Shown here: one piece after another, positions 1-7,580 of the stretch
Layout of the letters: the number at the start of each line of letters is the position of its first letter
How positions within the stretch are numbered: the first letter of the stretch is position 1
Assembly (NCBI RefSeq): GCF_050219315.1
Contig: NZ_CP116939.1
Coordinates: forward strand, 1,860,001 to 1,924,000
Reading direction: 5' to 3'
Origin: Megasphaera_A sueciensis
GTDB taxonomy: Bacteria > Bacillota > Negativicutes > Veillonellales > Megasphaeraceae
Length of the DNA: 64,000 nt
Program-made: the position numbers and the translations under genes
Notes under the pieces: generated by a model
The model's database searches: none
Seen by the model: the letters and a program-made list of their open reading frames with translations, nothing else
What the model was told of the DNA's origin: nothing

Positions 1-502
1 CAGTTCCAATCTGGATTGGAATTTTATTTTATTTGGCATCGGCATCGGTATTGCCGCAATCATTATTAACTTAATCCTTACCAAGGCAACAAATCAACGT
101 CTTTCGTTACCGCCTCTTGCCGTCGGCATGGGAATTTATTTGCCGCCGACATTAGAAATTCCGTTAGTCATAGGGTCTGTGATGGGCTATGGCATTCAGC
201 GGTATCTCCGTCAACGCGCTGCTAAACGCAGTCCCGGCTACGAAAAGGAAGATGTGGAAGCTTGTAATCACCATGGCGTACTCTTTGCTTCTGGATTGAT
301 TGTTGGGGAAAGCCTTATGGGTGTTATTATTGCTATGATTATTGTCTTTTCCGTTACGTCCGGCGGCAGTGAAGATCCCTTAGCCTTAGTCGGGAAAAAC
401 TTTTCCGGCATAGCTGACTGGATCGGCTTAGCCGTATTTGCCGCAGTTATCGTGTCATTTATCGGTCACGTGCTGCATACAAAATATACGATTGAAAAAT
501 AA
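1..502 (+). CDS. OPT family oligopeptide transporter, C-terminal part (5' end outside window)
   Basis: The reading frame is open from base 2 and ends with TAA at 500-502, so only about the last 166 residues are seen. The visible part has hydrophobic helices and the motif AVGMGIYLPPTLEIPLVIG (from about base 116). This motif is characteristic of the OPT family, whose members import oligopeptides or metal chelates across the inner membrane. Another helix pair follows (residues about 95-125 and 135-160), ending in a short basic tail. A strong hairpin at 550-598 closes the transcript. The family call is firm; the substrate cannot be told from this fragment. Confidence 0.85.
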   Translation, partial: SSNLDWNFILFGIGIGIAAIIINLILTKATNQRLSLPPLAVGMGIYLPPTLEIPLVIGSVMGYGIQRYLRQRAAKRSPGYEKEDVEACNHHGVLFASGLIVGESLMGVIIAMIIVFSVTSGGSEDPLALVGKNFSGIADWIGLAVFAAVIVSFIGHVLHTKYTIEK

Positions 503-549
503 TATAGTTTAGCCTTCCAACAAATGGAAGGTTTACATAATCATATCGG

Positions 550-598
550 AAATGGGTTGTTGCCGGAGTAAAAAATCATTCCGGCAACAGCCCATTTT
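550..598. terminator. Bidirectional intrinsic terminator
   Basis: Inverted repeat with arms AATGGGTTGTTGCCGG and CCGGCAACAGCCCATT around an A-rich loop, with T/A runs on both sides. It lies between the convergent OPT transporter and PAP2 genes and can serve both. Confidence 0.75.
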
Positions 599-619
599 AA
601 ATAGTTTATTGCATAAATT

Positions 620-1210
620 TCATTTAAGGTGCCACCATTTTTTTACAAAAGTTTCTATTACAGCATAACTATAACATATGAAATCAGCCCAATGTATTGC
701 CCATTTGCTTCGTGCTACTAAAAAATGACTTATAGTACCCAAGAAAATACCACCTAAAACGTCCGTTATATAATGTACTCCTGTATAAACACGGGAAAAA
801 CCAAGAACCATGCTGTAAAAAAACAGTGTAGGTCCCCATACAGCTCTGTGGCACAGCAAATGAAGCCCCACTGCAGTGGAATTTGCAGTATGGTTACTGG
901 GAAAGGAAGCATTATCCGAATGCACTATAAGTCCTAACGAAGGTTCTTTTACAAACGGACGCTGCCGCGGCCATATTTTTCCGATAATAAAAGAAATTCC
1001 CGATCCAATGATGACAGAAAAAAGGCAATACAGCAATATATGCCGACGTTGCTGCAATTCACGAAATGGTGCTGGTCGAAACCACTCAACAAACCCATAG
1101 AGGATATACAGCACATATCCAAAACGGGAAATCCCTACCAACAAGACATGTATCCATCCGCTTCTGCCGACTACAGTCTGTATGCATTTAATTTCCTGTG
1201 ATTTCACCAT
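620..1210 (-). CDS. PAP2-superfamily membrane phosphatase (undecaprenyl-diphosphatase-like)
   Basis: A 196-residue membrane protein with the three PAP2 phosphatase signatures in order: KIWPRQRP (KX6RP), PSNHTAN (PSGH class) and SRVYTGVHYITDVLGG (SRX5HX3D). The second and third carry the catalytic histidines. Family members remove phosphate from lipid phosphates such as undecaprenyl diphosphate or phosphatidic acid on the outer face of the membrane. The ATG at 1210 is chosen because GGAGAGG lies just upstream; a start further upstream (1261) has no ribosome site and would add a basic stretch unlike the family. It lies downstream of the TM1266-type regulator gene, with no functional link evident. 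Confidence 0.85.
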   Translation of the reverse strand: MVKSQEIKCIQTVVGRSGWIHVLLVGISRFGYVLYILYGFVEWFRPAPFRELQQRRHILLYCLFSVIIGSGISFIIGKIWPRQRPFVKEPSLGLIVHSDNASFPSNHTANSTAVGLHLLCHRAVWGPTLFFYSMVLGFSRVYTGVHYITDVLGGIFLGTISHFLVARSKWAIHWADFICYSYAVIETFVKKWWHLK

Positions 1211-1281
1211 CAACCTCTCCTTTTTACTATATATGCGGGAAAGGCATACACGTGCATACACCTTTAGCCTGAAATGTTGTT

Positions 1282-1527
1282 TTATTCTTTTGCGTAAATA
1301 GTCTTAGTACTGACGTACGAAAGCATGCTTAATTTATCCGATAATTCCCGGATAACCTCTTGCGGTGCATCAATAACAATACTGATGACAGACACCTGTT
1401 GCTCATGATACGGAACACCCATACGTCCCATAATGTAATCGCCATATTCATGCAAAAGCTCATTCAATTGATCTACATTTTCCCGATTATTGACGATGAT
1501 ACCGATTAATGCTAATTTTTTATTCAT
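1282..1527 (-). CDS. TM1266-type iron-only hydrogenase system regulator, copy 1
   Basis: An 81-residue protein of the TM1266/ACT-like family, annotated elsewhere as iron-only hydrogenase system putative regulator because it accompanies hydEFG genes. It begins KLALIGIIV and has the central block EYGDYIMGRMGVPY, followed by VSVISIVIDAP, all typical of the family. It is about 60 percent identical by eye to the second copy at 21223-21474, which heads the nitrogenase-like/Hyp operon. A good ribosome site (AGGAGGACAG) precedes the ATG. It is separated from its own promoter region (1690-1717) by a leader of roughly 150 nt. The ligand and mechanism of the family are not established. Confidence 0.85.
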   Translation of the reverse strand: MNKKLALIGIIVNNRENVDQLNELLHEYGDYIMGRMGVPYHEQQVSVISIVIDAPQEVIRELSDKLSMLSYVSTKTIYAKE

Positions 1528-1689
1528 GTCTGTCCTCCTTTAAAAACATCCACTTACCGCAAATAACCAAAGACGTACATATGTTCATCCATGTACATTT
1601 TTCACGCAGGCATCTTCTTTGTGATTACTACAAGGATTTAAAAATGGTATACTCTCAGAATGATCTTATAGCGTACCTTTGATATTTTC

Positions 1690-1717
1690 AGTATACCATC
1701 AGATTTTTATTTTTCAA
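1690..1717 (-). promoter_or_regulatory. Probable sigma-A promoter for the TM1266 copy 1 transcript
   Basis: On the minus strand TTGAAA (1712-1717), 16-bp spacer and TATACT (1690-1695). The leader to the ATG at 1527 is long (about 150 nt) and contains a short hairpin, GTACAT/ATGTAC, at about 1575-1596. Confidence 0.5.
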
Positions 1718-1776
1718 ATATATTATTTTTGTCAAAATTGCTATACTAAATTAAGTAAATCGTAACATGGATGTCA

Positions 1777-1804
1777 TTGAATTGTAATAATTATCGTGTA
1801 TAGT
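1777..1804 (+). promoter_or_regulatory. Possible promoter reading toward the IS110 element
   Basis: TTGAAT (1777-1782), 16-bp spacer and TATAGT (1799-1804), placed about 45 bp upstream of the ATG of the small reading frame at 1848. Confidence 0.4.
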
Positions 1805-1847
1805 ACAGATAGTACTTAAAGTATAGAAATAATAAAGGAGACCAACT

Positions 1848-1901
1848 ATGAAAAGTCAAGTACTTTCTGAACTAAAAATGAATTTGTTTACAGGTTCTTA
1901 A
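1848..1901 (+). pseudogene. 17-codon reading frame with strong ribosome site, next to the IS110 element
   Basis: ATG at 1848 is preceded at good spacing by AAAGGAGACC and by a plausible promoter, yet the frame stops after 17 codons (MKSQVLSELKMNLFTGS). It could be a leader peptide, or the 5' stub of a gene cut by the IS110 insertion. No continuation was recognised on the far side of the element. Confidence 0.3.
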
Positions 1902-1966
1902 AATAGGGTAACTTTAATAAAGCTCACCAACAGGAACTTTTTCACAACGGTATGTTCGTAAGCTGC

Positions 1967-3124
1967 TTACAGATTAAATGTGACGTTGTCTGTTAACATT
2001 TTATAAATAATGCGAACCAGCTTGCCGGCACAGTGTCCTAAAGCCCCATAATGGTTTAGACCAGCATCACGCTTTTTGTCGTACAGCTGTTTGAATACAG
2101 CATTATTTCGTACCACATTGTGAGCTGCATACATTAGGGCATATCGTAAGTATCGGGATCCTCTTTTGGACATTCGGGTATGAGTGGCGTTGAAGTTTCC
2201 CGATTGATGGATGGAAGGATCCAGCCCCGCAAATGCCAGCAACTTGCCGGGTGCTGAAAAGCGATGCACATCTCCTGTTTCACCCAGAATCATTCCGGCT
2301 TCTAAACAACTGATGCCGGGAATGGTCATGATGACTGAATCCATGGAACGAATAATGGTTTCCATGTTGGATTCAACATCTTCAATTTGGCTATCCAGTA
2401 ACTCGATTTGCTCAATGGTTTGGGTTATCTGAATAGATATAGAACTGTCGCTGGAACCGACAGACTTCCGTGCGAGAACTCTTACTTCTTGAGCTTTGTC
2501 TTTCTTGAAACGGCCATGAGAAGCCGAGGCAAGAAGATGAGCCAGATGAGTCATATGCATGGAAGCAATCGTATCCGGCGAGGGCGCCTCCTTCAGGATA
2601 GCGTAGACAGACTTATGATGGATTCCGTTAAAGAAGTACTGCAGCTCAGGGAACGCCTGATCCAGGTACGAAGTCAGCATGATTTTATTGCGGGTACGCT
2701 GCTTCATCAATTTACGACGGAATCGGCCCAGGTTTTTCAAGTGTAGCAGATCCAGATCGTACTGCGTGAATCGTCTGAAAGGCTGCGTCATAAGCGTTTG
2801 GGCAATAATGGCGGTGTCCACCTTATCGGTCTTGGTCTTACGGATTCTGTTTTTCCGCATGCAAGACGTTTGGATAGGGTTGAGCACACTGACCGGAAAA
2901 TGCCGGGTAACAAGGAATTCAACAAGATTATTGCCGTAGTGGGCCGTTGACTCAAGACCAACGATGAGGTTGTCTTTGTCATACTGATTCAGGACAGAGA
3001 GCAGCATACAGAAGCCATCGTTGTCATTTGTGAATTGGAACGGTTCTACGAGGACTTTACCATCAGAAGATAATACAGAAGCAAAGTGATTGAGCTTGGC
3101 AATATCAATGCCGACATAAATCAT
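1967..3124 (-). CDS. IS110-family DEDD transposase/recombinase
   Basis: 385 residues, full length for the family. The N-terminal RuvC-like DEDD domain is intact: first Asp in YVGIDIAKLNHF, Glu in VGLESTAHYG, and the last two Asp in KTDKVDTAIIAQ. A coiled-coil region follows. The C-terminal Tnp domain has IPGISCLEAG and GLDPSIHQSGNF, where the Ser is the expected nucleophile, then TRMSKRGSRYLRYAL. In characterised members the protein and an element-encoded bridge RNA join donor and target DNA. The ATG at 3124 is preceded by GGAAAGGGG; a GTG at 3133 is the alternative. The copy looks intact and possibly active. Confidence 0.92.
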   Translation of the reverse strand: MIYVGIDIAKLNHFASVLSSDGKVLVEPFQFTNDNDGFCMLLSVLNQYDKDNLIVGLESTAHYGNNLVEFLVTRHFPVSVLNPIQTSCMRKNRIRKTKTDKVDTAIIAQTLMTQPFRRFTQYDLDLLHLKNLGRFRRKLMKQRTRNKIMLTSYLDQAFPELQYFFNGIHHKSVYAILKEAPSPDTIASMHMTHLAHLLASASHGRFKKDKAQEVRVLARKSVGSSDSSISIQITQTIEQIELLDSQIEDVESNMETIIRSMDSVIMTIPGISCLEAGMILGETGDVHRFSAPGKLLAFAGLDPSIHQSGNFNATHTRMSKRGSRYLRYALMYAAHNVVRNNAVFKQLYDKKRDAGLNHYGALGHCAGKLVRIIYKMLTDNVTFNL

Positions 3125-3133
3125 GGGATGCAC

Positions 3134-3300
3134 CCCTTTCCTTATTATTGATGATGTGATATCCGTTCACGATTATCATCGTAGACTTGATTGAAATGAG
3201 TACTCGTACGCTGGTTTCAGCCTATGGCACATCCAACTATAAACAATTCAGATAATGAAACGGCAATACACTCCTTTTAGTAGTTGAACTACAGAAAATT
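3134..3300 (-). ncRNA. Candidate bridge RNA region of the IS110 element
   Basis: In the IS110 subgroup the bridge RNA is encoded in the longer non-coding end upstream of the transposase. Here that end is about 170 bp and contains no gene. It holds short inverted repeats, for example GTAGTTGAACTAC at about 3282-3294. The RNA itself and its binding loops were not resolved by eye, so this is placement by analogy. Confidence 0.35.
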
Positions 3301-3406
3301 ATGAAAAGTCCACAACATCTGAATGTATTATAGTCACATACACCTACAATTAAAAGAAAGGAAAGTATGTAATTTTGCTTCTGTAATTATCATACAAGTG
3401 AATAGT

Positions 3407-4207
3407 ATGAAAACAACGCTCGCTTTGCGACAAAAACTTTTAACAACTTTATTGGCCGGCACTGCGGTTGCCGTATTAACTACTGCTTCATTTATCCCGG
3501 TCTCGGCAAATGATGATATGGCTTCCGGTTCCGATACCCCTACTATTACCACAACTGCACCTGCCCATCATAACCCAATGCAGCACCGCATGGCTGCCAT
3601 GATCCAGGAAGGAAAAATTACCCAAGACCAAGCAGATAGTCTCCATGCTGCTATGCAGGAATTTCATCAGCAGATGAAAGCGGATCATCAAAAATTTATG
3701 GCACAATTACCGGATAAAACCGGGATTGATGCCGCTGTCTTAAAAGAAATCCTTCCTCCCATGCACGGCCATCACCATCCCGGTCACATGAAGCAACACA
3801 TGGATCAGCTCGTACAGCAGGGAACCCTTACCCAAGACCAAGCCAATACTTTAGAAACTTCACTTCGTGATTTCCATCAAAGCCAGAAAGAAGAACAGAT
3901 GACAGCACGAAAAGAATTTATGGCGCAGTTGCCGGATAAGACAGGAATCTCCAAAGAAACGTTACAGAAGGTTTTTCCTACTCCGCCGATGCGGATGAAA
4001 CAACACATAGATACGATGGTCCAAGAAGGAAAAATCACGCGTGGTCAGGGAGACAAGTTAGAAAGTGCCATACATGATTTCCACCAAAAAGAACAGGCAA
4101 AATGGAAAACATTTATGAATCAGCTGCCTGATAAAACAGGAATTTCCAAGGAAACATTAAAAGAACTTTTCCACCATTCGTCACCTATGCCTTCTCCTGA
4201 AAACTAA
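3407..4207 (+). CDS. Exported three-repeat His/Met/Gln-rich protein
   Basis: 266 residues. A clear signal peptide (basic n-region to about residue 10, hydrophobic core, cleavage near VSA-ND at about 34-35) predicts export. The mature part has three tandem repeats of about 55-65 residues (roughly 61-112, 130-185, 195-250). Each is built as an M-x-EGKIT-x-x-QAD helix, a DFHQ/EFHQ helix rich in Lys and Gln, then LPDKTGI and a short proline-rich turn. Histidine and methionine clusters (HGHHHPGHMKQH) between repeats suggest metal or cation contact, but this is inference. The repeats recall small exported helical proteins of the DUF2680/Spy-like kind. The ATG at 3407 is chosen for the signal peptide; its ribosome site is weak. 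Monocistronic, with a terminator at 4234-4280. Confidence 0.75.
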   Translation: MKTTLALRQKLLTTLLAGTAVAVLTTASFIPVSANDDMASGSDTPTITTTAPAHHNPMQHRMAAMIQEGKITQDQADSLHAAMQEFHQQMKADHQKFMAQLPDKTGIDAAVLKEILPPMHGHHHPGHMKQHMDQLVQQGTLTQDQANTLETSLRDFHQSQKEEQMTARKEFMAQLPDKTGISKETLQKVFPTPPMRMKQHIDTMVQEGKITRGQGDKLESAIHDFHQKEQAKWKTFMNQLPDKTGISKETLKELFHHSSPMPSPEN

Positions 4208-4233
4208 TTTTCCATACATTGATTCTGCAGCTT

Positions 4234-4280
4234 CTCGCACTGCCATGGATATTGCAATCCTCGGTCAGTGCGAGTTTTTT
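4234..4280 (+). terminator. Intrinsic terminator
   Basis: CTCGCACTG and CAGTGCGAG arms followed by TTTTTT, just downstream of the exported repeat-protein gene. Confidence 0.85.
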
Positions 4281-4363
4281 ATATACTTAAAAAAGAAAAT
4301 ATTTTATGTTAAATGATTTAAATGCATCTGTAATAATTTTATACATACATTAAAAATTATATC

Positions 4364-4392
4364 TTGACAATTTTTGATAATGTATGGACAAT
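4364..4392 (+). promoter_or_regulatory. Probable promoter of the EamA transporter gene
   Basis: TTGACA at 4364-4369, 17-bp spacer and GACAAT at 4387-4392, 35 bp before the GTG start. Confidence 0.5.
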
Positions 4393-4426
4393 AAAGATAG
4401 TGTTTTTATCATTAGGAGGTTTCATT

Positions 4427-5308
4427 GTGATCAAAGCCTTAGGAGCCATTTATTTTATATGGGGTTTTAATTGGGTCGTTATGAAAGAAGCCAATCTGTT
4501 CTTCCCACCTATTGTATTTGTGGCATACCGTTTTGCCTTGGGAGCTGCCATATTATTACTGGTAACTATATGGCTTCGTCTGCCGCCGCCACCCCGAAAA
4601 TATTGGAAATGGATCATTCTCACAGGTATATTGCAAACCGCAGTTAATAATGTTGCCGCTCAAATTGGCATACAATCGCTGGGAGCCGGTCTGGTCGCCG
4701 TACTAAACTACAGCATGCCCGTCTGGGTTGCTATTCTTGCACACTTTTTCCTTCGTGAACATCTGACACTGCGAAAAATCCTGGGGATTGTCATTAGTAT
4801 GACCGGTCTTTTTATTCTTATGAATATTAACACAGTCGGAAACATCGCCGCCATTTTACTTACATTAGCCGGTGCGGTGGCCTGGGCCGTAGCAAATATC
4901 ATTATGCGGCAGCAAAACCAAGTTATGCAGCAAAGTAGCCGCTGCGGAAACAAACCGGATTGTACTATTATTCAATATACTACTTGGCAGATGATCGCCG
5001 GTACGATACTTCTTTTTATTTATATGGGATTCACGGATCAAGGTATTGTACAATGGACACCGCTGTCTATCTCCATACTTTTATATAATGGTATCCTTGC
5101 TTCGGCATTGGCCTTCTTTCTCTGGAATTATATTCTTTCGCATATGGAAGCAAGCAAAGCCTCTGTCGCAATTTTAGCCGTTCCCGTTGTCGGCGTCATC
5201 TGCGGCATCATCTTTTTGGAAGAAGCCTTGACAATAACGACAACATTAGGCATGTCGCTTATTCTTATAGGAATCACACTGATTGTCACACAAAAAAAAG
5301 CTGCCTGA
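4427..5308 (+). CDS. EamA/DMT-family permease
   Basis: 293 residues with about ten predicted transmembrane helices in two EamA repeats; the first starts AIYFIWGFNWVVMKE and the second is around residues 150-290. The family exports amino acids, purines or other metabolites by drug/metabolite-transporter chemistry; the substrate here is unknown. The GTG at 4427 is chosen because TTAGGAGGT sits 7 nt upstream. An earlier in-frame ATG (4364) lies inside the promoter and would add a non-family extension. The nitrilase gene follows 94 bp downstream on the same strand and may be cotranscribed, as no clear terminator separates them. Confidence 0.85.
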   Translation: MIKALGAIYFIWGFNWVVMKEANLFFPPIVFVAYRFALGAAILLLVTIWLRLPPPPRKYWKWIILTGILQTAVNNVAAQIGIQSLGAGLVAVLNYSMPVWVAILAHFFLREHLTLRKILGIVISMTGLFILMNINTVGNIAAILLTLAGAVAWAVANIIMRQQNQVMQQSSRCGNKPDCTIIQYTTWQMIAGTILLFIYMGFTDQGIVQWTPLSISILLYNGILASALAFFLWNYILSHMEASKASVAILAVPVVGVICGIIFLEEALTITTTLGMSLILIGITLIVTQKKAA

Positions 5309-5402
5309 GTGCTGCAAAAACGATAGTTCTAAAGTAACGGTATTCTTCCATACTTATACTATATACACAAATCGCTACATACTAATAAAAGGGGTTGACA
5401 TA

Positions 5403-6332
5403 ATGAAAAATCTTGTAAAAAACTGTAAGATGGCCCTCATACAGGCCGCACCGATTATATTGGACAAAACTGCCACGTTAGATAAAACTATAGAAAAAAT
5501 TATGGACGCTGGAAAAAAAGGAGCGCAATTTATCGTTTTTCCTGAATCATATATTCCTTGCTACCCTTACGGCATGACGTTCGGTTTTACCGTTGGCAGC
5601 CGTACGGAAGAAGGACGCGCAGATTGGAAACGGTATTACGACAATTCTGTTATTGTACCCAGTGCCGACACTGAACGTATCGGCAAAGCCGCTGCCGCAG
5701 TACATGCCTATGTCAGCATAGGAATTACAGAACGGGACACCATTTCCTGCACACTATACTGTACGAATCTTATTTTTTCTCCCGAGGGGGTTCTTATCGC
5801 TAAACACCGTAAAATTAAACCCACCGGAGCTGAACGGTATATCTGGGGAGATTCCCATGATCCTGATACCTATTTCCCTGTCATAGATACTCCCTGGGGA
5901 CCTGTAGGCAGTCTTATTTGTTGGGAAAATTACATGCCATTGGCCCGTGCTGCCTTGTACCAAAAAGGAGTTTCTATTTATTTAGCCCCAAATACCAATG
6001 ATAATCCGGAGTGGCAGGATACCATCAAGCACATCGCGATTGAAGGACATTGTTATGTTGTCAATGTGGACCAATATTTTACAAAAGCTATGTATCCGAC
6101 CGATTTACACTGTATTGAAGAAATTACGATCTTAAAAAATAATATCTGCATTGGCGGCAGCTGTGTTATTGATCCTCGCGGACATTATATCAACGAGCCT
6201 GTCTGGAATAGAGAAGAAACCATTTACGTGGATCTTGATATGGATACTGTACCTATGAGCCGTATGGAATTTGACGCGGCCGGGCATTATTCCCGGCCGG
6301 ATATATTAGAATTAGTCGTTCACGAAGATTAA
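5403..6332 (+). CDS. Nitrilase-family carbon-nitrogen hydrolase
   Basis: 309 residues, the usual nitrilase length. The catalytic triad is visible: Glu in FPESYIP (about residue 48), Lys in KHRKIKPTGAER (about 133-137) and Cys in SLICWENYMP (about 172). The sequence around the Lys and Cys resembles true aliphatic nitrilases (nitrile to carboxylate and ammonia) more than amidases, but substrate assignment from sequence alone is unsafe. The start is the ATG at 5403, after AAAGGGG; an upstream frame overlaps the transporter gene. It converges on the cyclase gene of the large minus-strand block. A link between a nitrile hydrolase and the cyanide chemistry of the neighbouring Hyp genes is possible but only suggested by position. 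Confidence 0.85.
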   Translation: MKNLVKNCKMALIQAAPIILDKTATLDKTIEKIMDAGKKGAQFIVFPESYIPCYPYGMTFGFTVGSRTEEGRADWKRYYDNSVIVPSADTERIGKAAAAVHAYVSIGITERDTISCTLYCTNLIFSPEGVLIAKHRKIKPTGAERYIWGDSHDPDTYFPVIDTPWGPVGSLICWENYMPLARAALYQKGVSIYLAPNTNDNPEWQDTIKHIAIEGHCYVVNVDQYFTKAMYPTDLHCIEEITILKNNICIGGSCVIDPRGHYINEPVWNREETIYVDLDMDTVPMSRMEFDAAGHYSRPDILELVVHED

Positions 6333-6355
6333 AACAAACACCTTTATAATAAAAA

Positions 6356-6413
6356 AAGAGAACCGTCGCTGCCGTATATCATCTATACCGCAGGAGGGAT
6401 CTCTTTTTTTGCC
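6356..6413. terminator. Bidirectional terminator between convergent genes
   Basis: Long imperfect inverted repeat with outer arms AGAGA/TCTCT and inner arms GTATA/TATAC, bounded by an A-run on the left and TTTTTTT on the right. It ends both the nitrilase transcript and the large minus-strand block. Confidence 0.7.
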
Positions 6414-6431
6414 TAAAACAGCGTATTCATT

Positions 6432-7106
6432 CTACTCGTTATACCAGCCTACTGCCCGCACGGGTGAGCCCGAACCGGCATCTATCTTCAGCGGTAATGC
6501 CATAAAGAAGAACTCCGGCGGTAATTTTTGCAAATTAGCAAGATTCTCGATAATTGTTATTTCTTGCTTCAACAGAATTTCATGCGCAGGGAAATTAAAA
6601 GATCCATATCGATCTATCGACAATGCATCCGTGCCGATTCCCTTGATTTGTTTACCCGTCAGATACCTTGCTGCTTCTTCTGAAACGCCCGGCCAATTTT
6701 TTAAAAATTTTGTCTTATCCTCCCAAAATTGGTCCCAGCCAAAATGCACTAATACAATATCACCGGACCGAATTTGCATATAAGCAGCTTCCCACTCTGC
6801 AATATCTTTTTTAGTAAGCAATCCGCAGTTTTCGATCTGTGCCGCCTCTATTTTTACCGCATGTCCATAGAAATGAGGCAAAGGCATACGATCTATCGAT
6901 TTTCCTTCCGCATAGCGGTGCCGCGGAGCATCTACATGGGTACCACTATGTTCATCTAATGATATCTCATAATGCATAAACAATTTTTCTTGTCCATCTA
7001 TCTCCAGGGTTTTATGTCTATACGGCGGATCTGTCGGCCAAGAAGGCATGCCCGGCTTCATCGAATGGGTTAAATCAATAAGCACCCGGTGTTGTGTTAT
7101 TGTCAT
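6432..7106 (-). CDS. Cyclase-family metal hydrolase (kynurenine formamidase-like)
   Basis: 224 residues with the cyclase/KynB signature: DLTHSMKPGMPSWPTDPP near the N-terminus and HSGTHVDAPRH (HxGTHxDxPxH, metal-binding) at about residues 53-63. A later metal-site Asp/His region is around LVHFGWDQFW. The family hydrolyses N-formylkynurenine or other amides and lactones with a divalent metal. No kynurenine pathway genes are nearby, so the substrate is open. An upstream GGAGGAG sits about 12 nt before the ATG. It is the last gene of the minus-strand block and may be read through from the nitrogenase-like/Hyp operon, although the gaps to MazG and aspartase are larger than those inside the core. 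Confidence 0.8.
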   Translation of the reverse strand: MTITQHRVLIDLTHSMKPGMPSWPTDPPYRHKTLEIDGQEKLFMHYEISLDEHSGTHVDAPRHRYAEGKSIDRMPLPHFYGHAVKIEAAQIENCGLLTKKDIAEWEAAYMQIRSGDIVLVHFGWDQFWEDKTKFLKNWPGVSEEAARYLTGKQIKGIGTDALSIDRYGSFNFPAHEILLKQEITIIENLANLQKLPPEFFFMALPLKIDAGSGSPVRAVGWYNE

Positions 7107-7149
7107 GTATTATATGTCTCCTCCGTTCAACGATATTTAATATAGTTCA

Positions 7150-7506
7150 TTATCCCTGATTTTTCAACTCATTATATTTTTTTGCGTTGCCATAGGCTTT
7201 GTCTGCAGGATATTTTTTACCATTCTGCAGCATTTTATTGCAAATAATCTGTTCTATATCCGCGTCTATTGCCTCGGCCATCAAAACACAATACATCAGA
7301 ACGTCTGCCAATTCATCTTTCATCTGTCGTTGTTTTTCTTTTACCTCTATATCCTGCCCCGTCCATTGAAAGCACTCCAGTAATTCTGCGGCCTCTAAAC
7401 TGATAGATAATGCAAGATCCTTAGGATTATGAAATTTTTTCCAATCTCGATCTTCTGAAAATTGCAAAATCGAAGTTATGGTTTTATCTGAAATTCCGTT
7501 ATGCAT
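7150..7506 (-). CDS. MazG-like nucleotide pyrophosphohydrolase
   Basis: 118 residues with an all-alpha NTP-PPase fold. DWKKFHNPKDLALSISLEAAELLECFQW carries the first ExxE metal motif; DELADVLMYCVLMAE carries the second (ELADV with the conserved Asp). This is the short single-domain type related to MazG and dCTP pyrophosphatases, which hydrolyse (d)NTPs to monophosphates. It lies 74 bp after the aspartase gene with no clear terminator between. A role in the upstream operon is not evident; it may be a housecleaning enzyme carried along. Confidence 0.82.
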   Translation of the reverse strand: MHNGISDKTITSILQFSEDRDWKKFHNPKDLALSISLEAAELLECFQWTGQDIEVKEKQRQMKDELADVLMYCVLMAEAIDADIEQIICNKMLQNGKKYPADKAYGNAKKYNELKNQG

Positions 7507-7580
7507 AGTATCACACTTTCTTACTTCCTACTGTTTATATTGTTTCCACATATGATAAGTATCTGCCACCGTATCTCAAT

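Larger units (their letters stand above)
1858..3310 (-). mobile_element. IS110-family insertion sequence (ends approximate)
   Basis: Contains one transposase gene (1967-3124, minus) with a short downstream flank and about 180 bp of non-coding sequence upstream, the arrangement of the IS110 subgroup. The family lacks terminal inverted repeats, so the ends cannot be read with certainty. The limits given are set by an 11-bp direct repeat, TATGAAAAGTC, at 1847-1857 and 3300-3310; this may be coincidence or the shared donor/target core. The element separates a promoter-bearing short frame from the exported repeat-protein gene. Confidence 0.55.

Noticed and set aside
6409..6783. 124-codon frame antisense to the cyclase gene
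   Set aside because: The opposite strand encodes a clear cyclase-family protein, and the frame starts inside the terminator.
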